Below are positions 53,839 through 62,251 of a DNA stretch of 64,000 bases, in pieces. Source of the DNA: Brevundimonas naejangsanensis (GTDB taxonomy: Bacteria; Pseudomonadota; Alphaproteobacteria; Caulobacterales; Caulobacteraceae); assembly GCF_003627995.1 (NCBI RefSeq), contig NZ_CP032707.1:979501-1043500 (forward strand). The letters are read 5' to 3'. A program made the translations under genes and the position numbers. The first letter of the stretch is position 1; the number at the start of each line of letters is the position of its first letter. A model generated the notes under the pieces. It was given only the letters and a program-made list of their open reading frames with translations, was not told where the DNA came from and ran no database searches.

Positions 53839-54783
53839 TCAGGAGCCCGTCTCCCCCACCTCGCGCCCGGCCAGCCGCGCCCCTTCGCCCACCGCCGGGT
53901 CGGACCTCGCCGTTCCCAGAATCCAGTCGCGGAAGCGGGCGATCTTGGGGGTCAGGCGGCGGCCGGGCGGGTAGCAGAGCCAATAACCCTCGGCCAGGGC
54001 CACCGTCGCCTCGAACGGCCGCACCAGCAGGCCGCGCTCGATCTCGCGGCCGTAGAGGATGGGCGAGCCCAGGGCCACGCCCTGGTCGCCCAGCGCCGCC
54101 GCCACCTCCATCGCCTGGTTGTCGGCGGTCAGGCGCGGCGGCGGGGCGGCGTCGGCGGGCGCCACCCCGGCGGCCGCGAACCAGGCGGCCCATTCCCCCG
54201 GATCGCCCACCAGGGGGGCGCGCTTCAGGTCGGCGATCGTCTTCAGCTCCAGCCGGTCGCGCAGGGCCGGGGTGCAGACCGGGGTGAAGACGGCGGGCAT
54301 CAGGAAGCGGCTCTCCAGGCCCGGCCAGCGGCCCGAGCCGAAGCGCAGCCCCACGTCCAGTCCGTCGGCCCCCAGGCTGGACAGGGCGGCGCTGGTGTCG
54401 ACCCGCACAGCCAGGTCGGGATTGGCCAACTGGAACGCCCCCAGCCGCGGCGCCAGCCACTGGGTCGCCAGAGTCTGCAGGGTGGTGATGGCCAGCACCC
54501 CCTGGTCGGCCTCGACCACCTCGGCCACCGCCCGGCGCAGCAGGGTCATGGCCTCGGTCGCCGCCGTGGCCAGGCGCTCGCCCTCGGGCGTCAGGGCCAC
54601 CTGCCGCGTACCGCGCGTGAACAGGGAGCGCTCCAGCCGCTGCTCCAGGTCGCGGATGCGCCAGCTGACCGCCGCCTGGCTCATGCCCAGGGCCTCGGCC
54701 GCGCGGGTGAAGCTGAGCAGGCGCGCCGCCGCCTCGAACACGCGCAGCGCGTCCACCGGGATGCGAGAGAGAATGTCAGACAT
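53839..54783 (-). CDS. LysR-family (GcvA-like) transcriptional regulator
   Basis: 314 residues. The N-terminal winged helix (IPVDALRVFEAAARLLSFTRAAEALGMSQAAVSWRIRDLEQRL) is of the GcvA subgroup type. The C-terminal effector-binding domain is substituted LysR (GVLAITTLQTLATQWLAPRLGAFQLANPDLAVRVDTS). The tail is extended by a short Gly/Glu-rich stretch just before the repeat. It is divergent from a 50-codon reading frame with a perfect Shine-Dalgarno sequence, a possible target. Confidence 0.92.
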   Translation of the reverse strand: MSDILSRIPVDALRVFEAAARLLSFTRAAEALGMSQAAVSWRIRDLEQRLERSLFTRGTRQVALTPEGERLATAATEAMTLLRRAVAEVVEADQGVLAITTLQTLATQWLAPRLGAFQLANPDLAVRVDTSAALSSLGADGLDVGLRFGSGRWPGLESRFLMPAVFTPVCTPALRDRLELKTIADLKRAPLVGDPGEWAAWFAAAGVAPADAAPPPRLTADNQAMEVAAALGDQGVALGSPILYGREIERGLLVRPFEATVALAEGYWLCYPPGRRLTPKIARFRDWILGTARSDPAVGEGARLAGREVGETGS

Positions 54784-54869
54784 AAGCCTGCCTTATGAAT
54801 GAGCGCTGTTGTCTCGTTTGTGAACGCGGCCCCTGCGCGCCATCCTAACACTATCAGAAAGGAGGCCAA

Positions 54870-55022
54870 ATGATGGAAGACATTCACCGCACTCATAAGG
54901 AACCCGCGTGGGGCTGGATCGGGGCCCTGATCGACGCCCGCCGCCTGGCGCGCCGCGAGACCGGCGTCGCCCGCCTCGGGGCCCGCCCCTGCCCGACGCC
55001 CCCGCGCCGGGCGGCCTGCTGA
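54870..55022 (+). CDS. Small reading frame divergent from the LysR gene
   Basis: 50 codons: MMEDIHRTHKEPAWGWIGAL then IDARRLARRETGVARLGARP and CPTPPRRAAC. The perfect AAAGGAGG, six bases before the first ATG, is the main support. The first half looks like a short amphipathic peptide; the second half is Pro/Arg/Cys-rich and may be past a frameshift. I know no family. The LysR gene starts 86 bp away in the opposite direction, so this could be its regulated target or a leader peptide for the aminopeptidase gene downstream. The rest of the spacer to 55173 shows nothing recognisable. Confidence 0.45.
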   Translation: MMEDIHRTHKEPAWGWIGALIDARRLARRETGVARLGARPCPTPPRRAAC

Positions 55023-55173
55023 CGGCCGCCGTCCCGCCGGGCGCGACCCCAAGCGCGACCCAAGAGCGCGACAAGGCGTCGCGCCTGGCGTCCTTCCGTC
55101 GGCGGAGCGGTTGCCCGGCGCGGGCGACGCCCCCCATAAGGGCGCCTCATCGTCACAGAGGGGGCCCTGATCG

Positions 55174-56817
55174 ATGCGCCGCAACACCCGTATTCCGTCC
55201 TTCGCCGCCGCCGCGCTGATCGCCGCCGCCGGCCTCAGCGTCGCCGTTCCGGCCGAGGCCCAATCGCGCCGCGCCGCGCCCGCCGCCGAGCGTTCTGACT
55301 GGCCCGCCCGCGCGGCGCCGGCCCAGACGCGCGCCACAGCCTTCGCCGCCGTGGCCGCAGCGCCGTCCGGCGCCCTGGTCCTGCCGCTGTCGTCGGAGGC
55401 CGAGCTGGCCACGCGCGGCGCCGCCCTGGACGCCGGGACGCGCCAGGCGATCGCCTCGGCCCTGACCGCCGCCCGCTTCGACTACAAGCCGCGCCAGACG
55501 CTGAGCCTGCACGGCGTCGGCGGCTGGGACCGCATCCTGGTCGTCGGCCTGGGCGCGTCGCCCAAGAGCGCCGACGTGCAGACGGCGGGCGTCGTCGCCG
55601 GCCGCGCCCTGAACAGCCAGCCGGGCGAGCTGACCGCCCTGGCCGGAGGCCTGTCGGCCGAGCTGGCCTCGGAGCTGGCGACGGGCCTGGGCATCGGCCA
55701 CTATCGCTCGGACCTCTATGTCACCACCGGCCGCGACCGCCCGGCGCCCGGCGCCCTGACCGTCGTCGCCGACGACGCGGCCGGCGCCCAGGCGCACTAT
55801 CGTCGCGGCGCCGCCCTGGTCGAGGCCATGGCCTGGACCCGCGACGTGTCGAACGAGCCGGCCAACATCGTCTATCCCGAGAGCTTCGTGGCCCGCGCCC
55901 GCGCCGCCTTCGCCGGCGTGCCGGGGGTCGAGATCACCGAACTGGACGTGCCCGCCATGCAGCGTCTGGGCATGGGCGCCCTGCTGGGCGTCGGCCAGGG
56001 CTCCAGCCGCCCGCCGCGCCTGCTGGCCGTGCGCTATCGCGGCCAGGGCGCGCCCTCGGACGGCCCGATCGCCCTGCTGGGCAAGGGCATCACCTTCGAT
56101 TCCGGCGGCCTGTCGCTGAAGCCGGGCGCCAACATGGGCAACATGAAGATGGACATGTCCGGCGCCGCCAGCGTCGTCGGCGCCGTCCTGGCCCTGGCCA
56201 AGGGCGGGGCGCCGGTCGACGTGGTCGCCGTCGCGGCCCTGGCCGAGAACATGCCCGACGGCGGCGGCATCCGGCCGGCCGACGTCCTGACCGCCATGAA
56301 CGGCAAGACCATCGAGATCATCTCAACCGACGCCGAGGGCCGCCTCGTCCTGGCCGACGCCGTGGTCTGGGCCGACACGACGCTGAGCCCCGCCGCCATC
56401 GTCGACGTGGCCACCCTGACCGGCGCGGTCGGCGGGGCCCTGGGCAATGACTATGCGGGCCTGTTCAGCCGTCACGACGCCCTGGCCGACCAGCTGAAGA
56501 CGGCCGGCGACGCGACCGGCGAGACCCTGTGGCGCCTGCCGCTGCACCCCTCCTATGCGCGCGCCACGGCCTCGACCACGGCCGACATCAAGAACTCGGG
56601 CGAGGGCGGCGCGGGCGCAGGCACCGGCGCCCACTTCATCGGCTATTTCGCCCGACCCGAGACGCCATGGGCCCACCTGGACATCGCCAACATGGCCTTC
56701 GGCGCCGCCAACGACGTCAAGCCGGCCGGCTCGGCGGGCTACAGCGTGCGCCTGCTGGAGCGTTTCGTGCGCGACTTCCAGCCGGTGACGAAAGAGAAGG
56801 GCACGGGCGGCTACTAA
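55174..56817 (+). CDS. Exported M17-family leucyl aminopeptidase
   Basis: 547 residues with a signal peptide (RIPSFAAAALIAAAGLSVAVPAEAQ) and an M17 catalytic domain: LLGKGITFDSGGLSLKPGANMGNMKMDMSGAA (metal-binding Lys and Asp), then EIISTDAEGRLVLADAVVWA (Asp-x-Glu and Arg). The end is ADIKNSGEGGAGAGTGAHFIGYF, as in PepA-like enzymes. The export signal makes it a periplasmic form. Its target peptides are not deducible. The product ends shortly before a solo repeat palindrome. Confidence 0.93.
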   Translation: MRRNTRIPSFAAAALIAAAGLSVAVPAEAQSRRAAPAAERSDWPARAAPAQTRATAFAAVAAAPSGALVLPLSSEAELATRGAALDAGTRQAIASALTAARFDYKPRQTLSLHGVGGWDRILVVGLGASPKSADVQTAGVVAGRALNSQPGELTALAGGLSAELASELATGLGIGHYRSDLYVTTGRDRPAPGALTVVADDAAGAQAHYRRGAALVEAMAWTRDVSNEPANIVYPESFVARARAAFAGVPGVEITELDVPAMQRLGMGALLGVGQGSSRPPRLLAVRYRGQGAPSDGPIALLGKGITFDSGGLSLKPGANMGNMKMDMSGAASVVGAVLALAKGGAPVDVVAVAALAENMPDGGGIRPADVLTAMNGKTIEIISTDAEGRLVLADAVVWADTTLSPAAIVDVATLTGAVGGALGNDYAGLFSRHDALADQLKTAGDATGETLWRLPLHPSYARATASTTADIKNSGEGGAGAGTGAHFIGYFARPETPWAHLDIANMAFGAANDVKPAGSAGYSVRLLERFVRDFQPVTKEKGTGGY

Positions 56818-56840
56818 GGCCGTCTCGCCAGCGTTCTCCT

Positions 56841-56865
56841 CCCTTCCCCCTCGATGGGGGAAGGG
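56841..56865. repeat. Solo end of the 148-bp doublet family
   Basis: CCCTTCCCCCTCGATGGGGG plus AAGGG forms a near-perfect hairpin identical to 36279-36303. It lies between the convergent aminopeptidase and GreA-like genes and probably acts as a bidirectional terminator or 3'-end stabiliser. Confidence 0.75.
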
Positions 56866-56874
56866 CTTTCTGAA

Positions 56875-57357
56875 CTAGCCTTCCTGGATGGCAACGATCT
56901 CGACCGACTGGCCCGCGACCGTCGCCTCCTCCCCCTCGCGCTTGCCCATCAGGGCGCGGGCCAGGGGGGAGACGTGGCTGACGCTGCCTTGCGCCGGATC
57001 GGCCTCGTCCTCGCCGACGATGCGCCAGGTCTGGGTGCGGCCGTCCTCGCGCTCGATGGTGACCGTGTCGCCGAAGCGCACCCGCCCGTCCGCGGGCGCC
57101 TCGACCAGCTGGGCCGTCGAGCGCCGCGCCGACCAATAGCGCAGGTCGCGCGTCGCCCGCGCCATGGCCGTGCGGTCGGCCTCGATGGAGCCCGCCGCCT
57201 GGGCCGCCGTATAGGCGGCACGCGCGGCCGCCAGCGCGGCCTCGATCTGGGCCAGGCCCTGGGGCGTGACCAGGTTGGGATGGGGCGAGATCGGCCGGTC
57301 CGGCAGGTCCGCCGCCGTGGCTTCCAGATCTTCTTCTCGGGTGAAGGCGACGCTCAT
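56875..57357 (-). CDS. GreA/GreB-family transcription elongation factor
   Basis: 160 residues. The N-terminal helical hairpin (LVTPQGLAQIEAALAAARAAYTAAQAAGSI...MARATRDLRYWSARRSTAQLVEA) would insert into the RNA polymerase secondary channel. The C-terminal FKBP-like domain reads VRFGDTVTIEREDGRTQTWRIVGEDEADPAQGSVSHVSPLARALMGKREGEEATV. The acidic tip residues lie around SIEADRT. It resembles GreA-like paralogues (GreB or Rnk-like) rather than the standard 158-residue GreA, so the exact paralogue is open. Confidence 0.85.
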   Translation of the reverse strand: MSVAFTREEDLEATAADLPDRPISPHPNLVTPQGLAQIEAALAAARAAYTAAQAAGSIEADRTAMARATRDLRYWSARRSTAQLVEAPADGRVRFGDTVTIEREDGRTQTWRIVGEDEADPAQGSVSHVSPLARALMGKREGEEATVAGQSVEIVAIQEG

Positions 57358-57406
57358 GATGATAGAGCCTATGCCGCGCGCGATCGTTCCGGTCTAGGAA
57401 GGCGCA

Positions 57407-58621
57407 ATGACGCGCCCCCCCTTCACAGTCGCCTTGATCGGCGCCGGCCCCGCCGGGCTGATGGCCGCCGAGCGCCTGGCCCAGGCGGGGCTGAACGTCG
57501 TCGTGCACGAGCGGATGCCCTCGGTCGCGCGCAAATTCCTCATGGCCGGACGCGGCGGGCTGAACCTGACCCATTCGGAGCCGCTCGATCCCTTCCTCAG
57601 CCGCTACGACGCCGCCGCTCGAGCCCGCGTCGAGGGCTGGCTGGACGCCTTCTCGCCCGCCGATCTGGTCGTCTGGGTCGAGGGCCTGGGCCAGCCGACC
57701 TTCGTCGGCTCCTCGGGCCGGGTGTTTCCGAAGGCGATGAAGGCCTCGCCCCTGCTGCGCGCCTGGCTGGCGCGGCTGGAGGGGCTGGGCGTCGAGCTCC
57801 GCACCCGCTCGCGCTGGACCGGCTGGACGGACGGCGCCCTGTCGTTCGACACGCCCGACGGCGAACGGATCGAGCGGCCCGACGCCGTGATCCTGGCCCT
57901 GGGCGGGGCCAGCTGGGCCAGGCTGGGGTCCGACGCCGGCTGGGTCCCAGCGCTCGAAGAGGCGGGCGTCGCCGTGGCCCCCTTCCGCCCGGCCAACGTC
58001 GGCTTCGACGTCGCCTGGTCGCCCCTGTTCCGCGAGCGTTTCGCCGGGACGCCGCTGAAGGGGATCGCCCTGACCCATGCAGGCCGCACGGTGCGCGGCG
58101 AGGCCATGATCGCCGCCTATGGCATCGAGGGCGGCGGAATCTACGCCCTGTCGGCCCAGCTGCGCGCGTCGGTGGAGCGCGACAACGCGACGAGGCTGAG
58201 CCTGGACCTGCGCCCCGACATGGCGCTTGAGGCCTTGACGCAACGCCTGTCGCAGCCGCGCGGCAAGGACAGCCTGTCCAACTGGCTGCGCAAGGCCGCC
58301 CGGCTGGACGCCGCCGCCGTCGCCCTGCTGCGCGAAGCCGGGCCCCTGCCCGCCGAACCCGCCGCCCTGGCCGCCCGCATCAAGGGCATCAACCTGACCC
58401 TGACCGGGGTGCAGAGCCTGAGTCGCGCCATCTCCGCGGCCGGAGGCGTGGCGCTGGACGCCGTGGACGACCGGCTGATGCTCAAGTCGCGGCCCGGCGT
58501 CTTCCTGGCGGGGGAGATGCTGGACTGGGAGGCGCCGACCGGCGGCTATCTGCTGCAGGCCGCCTTCGCCTCGGGCGTCGTGGCGGCCAACGGCGTCCTC
58601 GACTGGCTTGAGACCCGCTGA
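57407..58621 (+). CDS. TIGR03862/HI0933-family flavoprotein
   Basis: 404 residues. FAD-binding Rossmann start VALIGAGPAGLMAAERLAQAG, then the family hallmark ARKFLMAGRGGLNLTHSE and the C-terminal FAD segment GVFLAGEMLDWEAPTGGYLLQAAFASG. This group of NAD(P)/FAD-dependent oxidoreductases is widespread, but its reaction is not established. It is divergent from the GreA-like gene with 49 bp between. No cofactor partner lies nearby. Confidence 0.9.
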   Translation: MTRPPFTVALIGAGPAGLMAAERLAQAGLNVVVHERMPSVARKFLMAGRGGLNLTHSEPLDPFLSRYDAAARARVEGWLDAFSPADLVVWVEGLGQPTFVGSSGRVFPKAMKASPLLRAWLARLEGLGVELRTRSRWTGWTDGALSFDTPDGERIERPDAVILALGGASWARLGSDAGWVPALEEAGVAVAPFRPANVGFDVAWSPLFRERFAGTPLKGIALTHAGRTVRGEAMIAAYGIEGGGIYALSAQLRASVERDNATRLSLDLRPDMALEALTQRLSQPRGKDSLSNWLRKAARLDAAAVALLREAGPLPAEPAALAARIKGINLTLTGVQSLSRAISAAGGVALDAVDDRLMLKSRPGVFLAGEMLDWEAPTGGYLLQAAFASGVVAANGVLDWLETR

Positions 58622-58690
58622 GGGCTCGACAGGGGCGGCGAGAGGGCGCAGCGTGCCGCCTCCCCCTCGCAATCGCTCGAGCCGCCCCCC

Positions 58691-60352
58691 ATGCCGATGC
58701 CCCGTTCGACGCCCCGTTCCGCCGCCGCCCTCGGCCTGATCGCCGCCCTGATGTGTTCGACCTCCGCGCTGGCGCAAACCGCGCCGGGCCAGGTGGACCC
58801 GGCCCGGCTCAACGAGGCGACCCGCGTCCTGGCCTCCGACGCCTTCGAAGGCCGCGCCCCGGTCACGCCGGGCGAAGACCGCACCATCGAATGGTTGACC
58901 CAGCAGTTCCAGGCGCTCGGGCTCGAGCCCGGCGGCCCCGACGGCGCCTGGGTCCAGATCGCCCATGTCAGCCGCACCAGCCAGGACGGCCCGGCGACCA
59001 TCAGCGTCGCCGCCAAGGGCCGGACCACGCCCCTGCAGCGCGCCACGGACGTCATCGTCTCCTCGGACCGGCCGGTGGACCACGTGACCCTGACCGACGC
59101 CCCTCTGGTCTTCGTCGGCTACGGCGTGGACGCGCCCGAGCGCGGCTGGGACGACTACAAGGGCGTCGACCTGACCGGAAAGATCATGCTGGTCCTGGTC
59201 AACGACCCCGACTTCGGCGCCCCCGAAGGCCATCCGGTCGCGGGCAAGTTCGACGGCCAGGCCATGACCTTCTACGGCCGCTGGACCTACAAGTTCCAGG
59301 TCGCGGCGGCGCATGGGGCGGCGGGCGTCCTGGTCATCCACGACACGCCGGGCGCGGGCTATCCCTGGTCGACGCTGCAGAACTCCTCGACCGCGCCCAA
59401 GTTCGACATCGTCCGCGCCGATCCGAACAAGGAGCGCGTCGCCGCCCAAGGCTGGATCCAGGGCGCCGTGGCCGAACAGCTGTTCCAGGACGCCGGGCTC
59501 GATTTCGAGGCGCTGAAGGCCCAGGCGCGCACGCCCGAGTTCCAGCCGGTGACGCTGGACGGCGTCACCATGTCCATCGACTTCGGCCAGACCGCCGACC
59601 GGGTGCAGACGCGCAACGTCATCGCCCGTCTGCCGGGCGCGAAATATCCGGACGAGACGGTCATGTTCGGCGCCCACTGGGACGCCTATGGCCGCGCCAC
59701 GCCCAAGAACGGCGACGACATCTATAACGGCGCCGTGGACAATGCGACCGGCGTGGCGGCGGTGCTGGAGCTGGCCCGCCTGTTCGCCGAGGGGCCGCGC
59801 CCGGAACGCTCGACCGTCTTCGTCGGCTGGGCCGCCGAGGAGACGGGCCTGCTGGGCGCCGAATACTACGCCGCCAACCCGGTCTGGCCGCTGGAGACGA
59901 CGGTCGCCAACATCAATATGGACAGCCTGCTGCCGGGGACCGAGATCGACCCGAACATCGTGGTCATCGGCGCGGGCAAGAACGACCTGGACGACCGGCT
60001 GGCCGCCTTTGCCGCGCGCGAAGGCCGCCGCCTGATCCCCGATCCGGCGCCCCAGGCCGGCGCCTTCTACCGCTCCGACCACTTCCCCCTGGCGCGCAAG
60101 GGCGTGCCCGCCCTGTTCGCCGCCGCCGGCTTCACCGGCCACAACGCCGCCAGCCGCGACTACGTCGCCAACCGCTATCATCAGCCGACGGACGAATGGA
60201 CGCCGGACTGGAAGATGGACGCCGCCGCCGCCGACGTGCAGCTGCTGTACGAGGTCGGCGCCGCCCTGGCCAACTCGCGCGACTGGCCCGCGTGGAAGCC
60301 GGGCGACGAGTTCGAGGGCGCGCGCAACGCCTCGGCCGCCGCACGAAAATAG
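58691..60352 (+). CDS. Exported M28-family metallopeptidase with PA domain
   Basis: 553 residues with a signal peptide (AAALGLIAALMCSTSALAQ). A PA-type insert lies at about 140-250 (GKIMLVLVNDPDFG...HGAAGVLVIHDTPGAGYPW). The M28 zinc peptidase core has ligands visible in VMFGAHWDAYG (His, Asp), GAVDNATGVAAVLELA (Asp), WAAEETGLLGAEYYA (Glu-Glu), NINMDSL (Asp) and NRYHQPTDEW (final His). An aminopeptidase-type activity in the periplasm is likely. Together with the M17 enzyme upstream it could support peptide scavenging. Confidence 0.92.
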   Translation: MPMPRSTPRSAAALGLIAALMCSTSALAQTAPGQVDPARLNEATRVLASDAFEGRAPVTPGEDRTIEWLTQQFQALGLEPGGPDGAWVQIAHVSRTSQDGPATISVAAKGRTTPLQRATDVIVSSDRPVDHVTLTDAPLVFVGYGVDAPERGWDDYKGVDLTGKIMLVLVNDPDFGAPEGHPVAGKFDGQAMTFYGRWTYKFQVAAAHGAAGVLVIHDTPGAGYPWSTLQNSSTAPKFDIVRADPNKERVAAQGWIQGAVAEQLFQDAGLDFEALKAQARTPEFQPVTLDGVTMSIDFGQTADRVQTRNVIARLPGAKYPDETVMFGAHWDAYGRATPKNGDDIYNGAVDNATGVAAVLELARLFAEGPRPERSTVFVGWAAEETGLLGAEYYAANPVWPLETTVANINMDSLLPGTEIDPNIVVIGAGKNDLDDRLAAFAAREGRRLIPDPAPQAGAFYRSDHFPLARKGVPALFAAAGFTGHNAASRDYVANRYHQPTDEWTPDWKMDAAAADVQLLYEVGAALANSRDWPAWKPGDEFEGARNASAAARK

Positions 60353-60366
60353 AACACAGTTTCAGC

Positions 60367-60471
60367 GTCACCCTCGGGCTTGTCCCGAGGGCCTATCCAT
60401 CCGCCGCAAGCCGGATTCCGGTCGAACCGCTCGTTGTCGACCTGGGCCCTCGGGACAAGCCCGAGGGTGAC
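60367..60471. repeat. Inverted doublet of the CCTCGGG palindrome, perfect 27-bp arms
   Basis: Arms 60367-60393 and 60445-60471 are exact reverse complements over 27 bases and enclose 51 bp. Each arm is itself a palindrome (CCTCGGGCTTGTCCCGAGG). It lies 14 bases after the M28 peptidase stop. Same total length as the doublet at 26431-26535, with opposite arm order. Confidence 0.9.
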
Positions 60472-60500
60472 GGTGTAGGAGATGGCGATCCCACCGCCTA

Positions 60501-61655
60501 ATGGACCCCATGACCGCTCTGCCCGATCTCCACGGCGTCTGCCCGCCGCGCTTCAACGCGGTGAAGGACGCCTTCGCCGCCAACTTCACCGACGCCCCCG
60601 AGGGGCTGAACGAACTGGCCGCGCGCTTCAGCGTGACCATCGACGGGGAGGTGGTCGTGGACCTGTGGGCCGGATCGGCCGACACGGCGGGGCGGACGCC
60701 CTTCACCGACGGGACCCTGGTCCCGGTCTTCTCGACCGGCAAGGCGGTCATGGCCCTGATGATCGCGCGCTGCGTCGACAAGGGGCTGCTGTCCTATGAG
60801 GACCGCGTCGCCGACCACTGGCCGGCCTTCGGCGCGGCGGGCAAGGGCCGGCTGACCGTCGGCCAGTTGATGAGCCACCAGTCCGGCCTGCCGGGCTTCG
60901 ACGGCGGCGCGGAGCCCGAGATCTGGTTCGACCGCCAGGCGGTGCTGGACCGGCTGGCGGCCCAGACGCCTCTTTGGGCGCCCGGCACGGCCTCCGGCTA
61001 TCACCCCATCACCATCGGCTATCTGGCGGGCGAACTGTTCCGCCTTGTCGACGGGCGGACCATGGGCACGGCCCTGCGCGAAGACTTCGCCCTGCCCTTC
61101 GGCCTGGACCTGTGGATCGGCCTGCCGCAGAGCGAGCATGACCGCGTGGCCCAGCTGCGCAAGCCCGCCGCCCCCCCCGACCTCGGCCCCATCGACGCGA
61201 TCAAGAAGGCCGCCTTCCTCGACCGCGGCTCGGCGCCGGGCGGGCGCGGCTCGACCGAATGGCGGATGGCCGAGATCCCCTCCGCCAATCTGCACGCCAC
61301 GGCCAGGGACCTGGCGCGGATGATGTCGATCATCGCTGTCGGCGGGGCCCTGGATCATCTGGCCGTGCTGTCGGAGGAGACCCTGGCCGAGGCGACGCGC
61401 GAGCGCATTCACGGCCAGGACAAGGTGCTGCCCTATGTCATGAGCTGGGCGGCGGGCTTCACCCGCAACCAGGGCCTGAACATCTTCGGCCCCAATCCCG
61501 AGGCGGTCGGCCACTGCGGCTGGGGCGGCTCCATGGCCTTCGCGGACCAGGCGGCGGGCGTCTCGTCCGCCTATGTCATGACCCGGCAGTCGCCGCACCT
61601 GCTCGGCGACCCGCGCGCGATGCGGCTGGTTCAGGCGCTCTACGGGGCGCTCTAG
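60501..61655 (+). CDS. Serine hydrolase of the beta-lactamase family (EstB-like)
   Basis: 384 residues without a signal peptide. The nucleophile motif STGK (VPVFSTGKAVMALM) is at about residue 79, the tyrosine motif is SGYHPITIGYLAGE, and the third box is HCGWGGSMAFAD. This is the layout of cytoplasmic class C-like esterases such as EstB. Two in-frame ATGs (60501, 60510) are possible. Its stop codon overlaps that of the convergent NTF2-like gene in a shared CTAG. Confidence 0.88.
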   Translation: MDPMTALPDLHGVCPPRFNAVKDAFAANFTDAPEGLNELAARFSVTIDGEVVVDLWAGSADTAGRTPFTDGTLVPVFSTGKAVMALMIARCVDKGLLSYEDRVADHWPAFGAAGKGRLTVGQLMSHQSGLPGFDGGAEPEIWFDRQAVLDRLAAQTPLWAPGTASGYHPITIGYLAGELFRLVDGRTMGTALREDFALPFGLDLWIGLPQSEHDRVAQLRKPAAPPDLGPIDAIKKAAFLDRGSAPGGRGSTEWRMAEIPSANLHATARDLARMMSIIAVGGALDHLAVLSEETLAEATRERIHGQDKVLPYVMSWAAGFTRNQGLNIFGPNPEAVGHCGWGGSMAFADQAAGVSSAYVMTRQSPHLLGDPRAMRLVQALYGAL

Positions 61656-62221
61656 ACCTCCGGCCCCCAGGCCAGCTGGTCGTGCACGATCAGCCAGCCG
61701 TCGGCCGTGCGGCGCAGAATGCGGGTGAACAGGCCGCGTTGGGTCTTGCCGCCGCGCGTCAGCACGGCCCGGCCCGAGACCACCGCCGTGTTGACGTCGA
61801 ACTGCAGGGTTTCGAACCACTCATAGGACAGGGTCCCCAGGCCGCCCGGCTCGGCCGCGCGGGCCTCCAGGGCGGCGCGCACGCTGTCCGGCCCCTTCAG
61901 CGGTACGTCGCCCAGAAAGACCAGCAGGGGCTCGTCGTGGACATAGGTGGCCATGACCGCCTCGACCTGGCCCGAGCTCCAGGCGGCGGCGGCGGCGTCC
62001 AGGGCGTCGCTGACAGCGTCGAAGGTGTCGGCCGTGGTCGGCGGGGCGGCGACGGGCGCCGGCGCCCCGGCGGCTTCGCGGCTCGTCTCGACGCGCGCCG
62101 TGCGGATGACCTCGTCTCCCCCGCCCATCGAGACGCTGTTCTGGGCGCAGGCCGACGTCCCTCCCGCGAGCAGGACGGAGGCGGCGAGGGCGGCGAGGAG
62201 GCGCGAACGGATCATCATCAT
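61652..62221 (-). CDS. Exported NTF2/SnoaL-like (DUF4440-type) protein
   Basis: 189 residues: N-terminal export signal (RLLAALAASVLLAGGTSACAQ) with a possible lipobox at GGTSAC, an Ala/Pro linker, and an NTF2-like fold from about residue 65. That fold reads DTFDAVSDALDAAAAAWSSGQVEAVMATYVHDEPLLVFLG, continuing to LFTRILRRTADGWLIVHDQLAW. Such domains are often small enzymes or binding modules. The three consecutive ATGs leave the exact start open. It follows rarD by 30 bp on the same strand. Confidence 0.83.
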   Translation of the reverse strand: MMMIRSRLLAALAASVLLAGGTSACAQNSVSMGGGDEVIRTARVETSREAAGAPAPVAAPPTTADTFDAVSDALDAAAAAWSSGQVEAVMATYVHDEPLLVFLGDVPLKGPDSVRAALEARAAEPGGLGTLSYEWFETLQFDVNTAVVSGRAVLTRGGKTQRGLFTRILRRTADGWLIVHDQLAWGPEV

Positions 62222-62251
62222 CCCCTTCTTAGGCTGGGGCGACGTCGGACC

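Noticed and set aside
56717..60181. A 1154-codon minus-strand frame opposite the M28 peptidase and flavoprotein
   Set aside because: Same reasons: antisense to clear genes and composed of biased Gly/Gln/Arg/Asp sequence caused by GC-skewed third positions.
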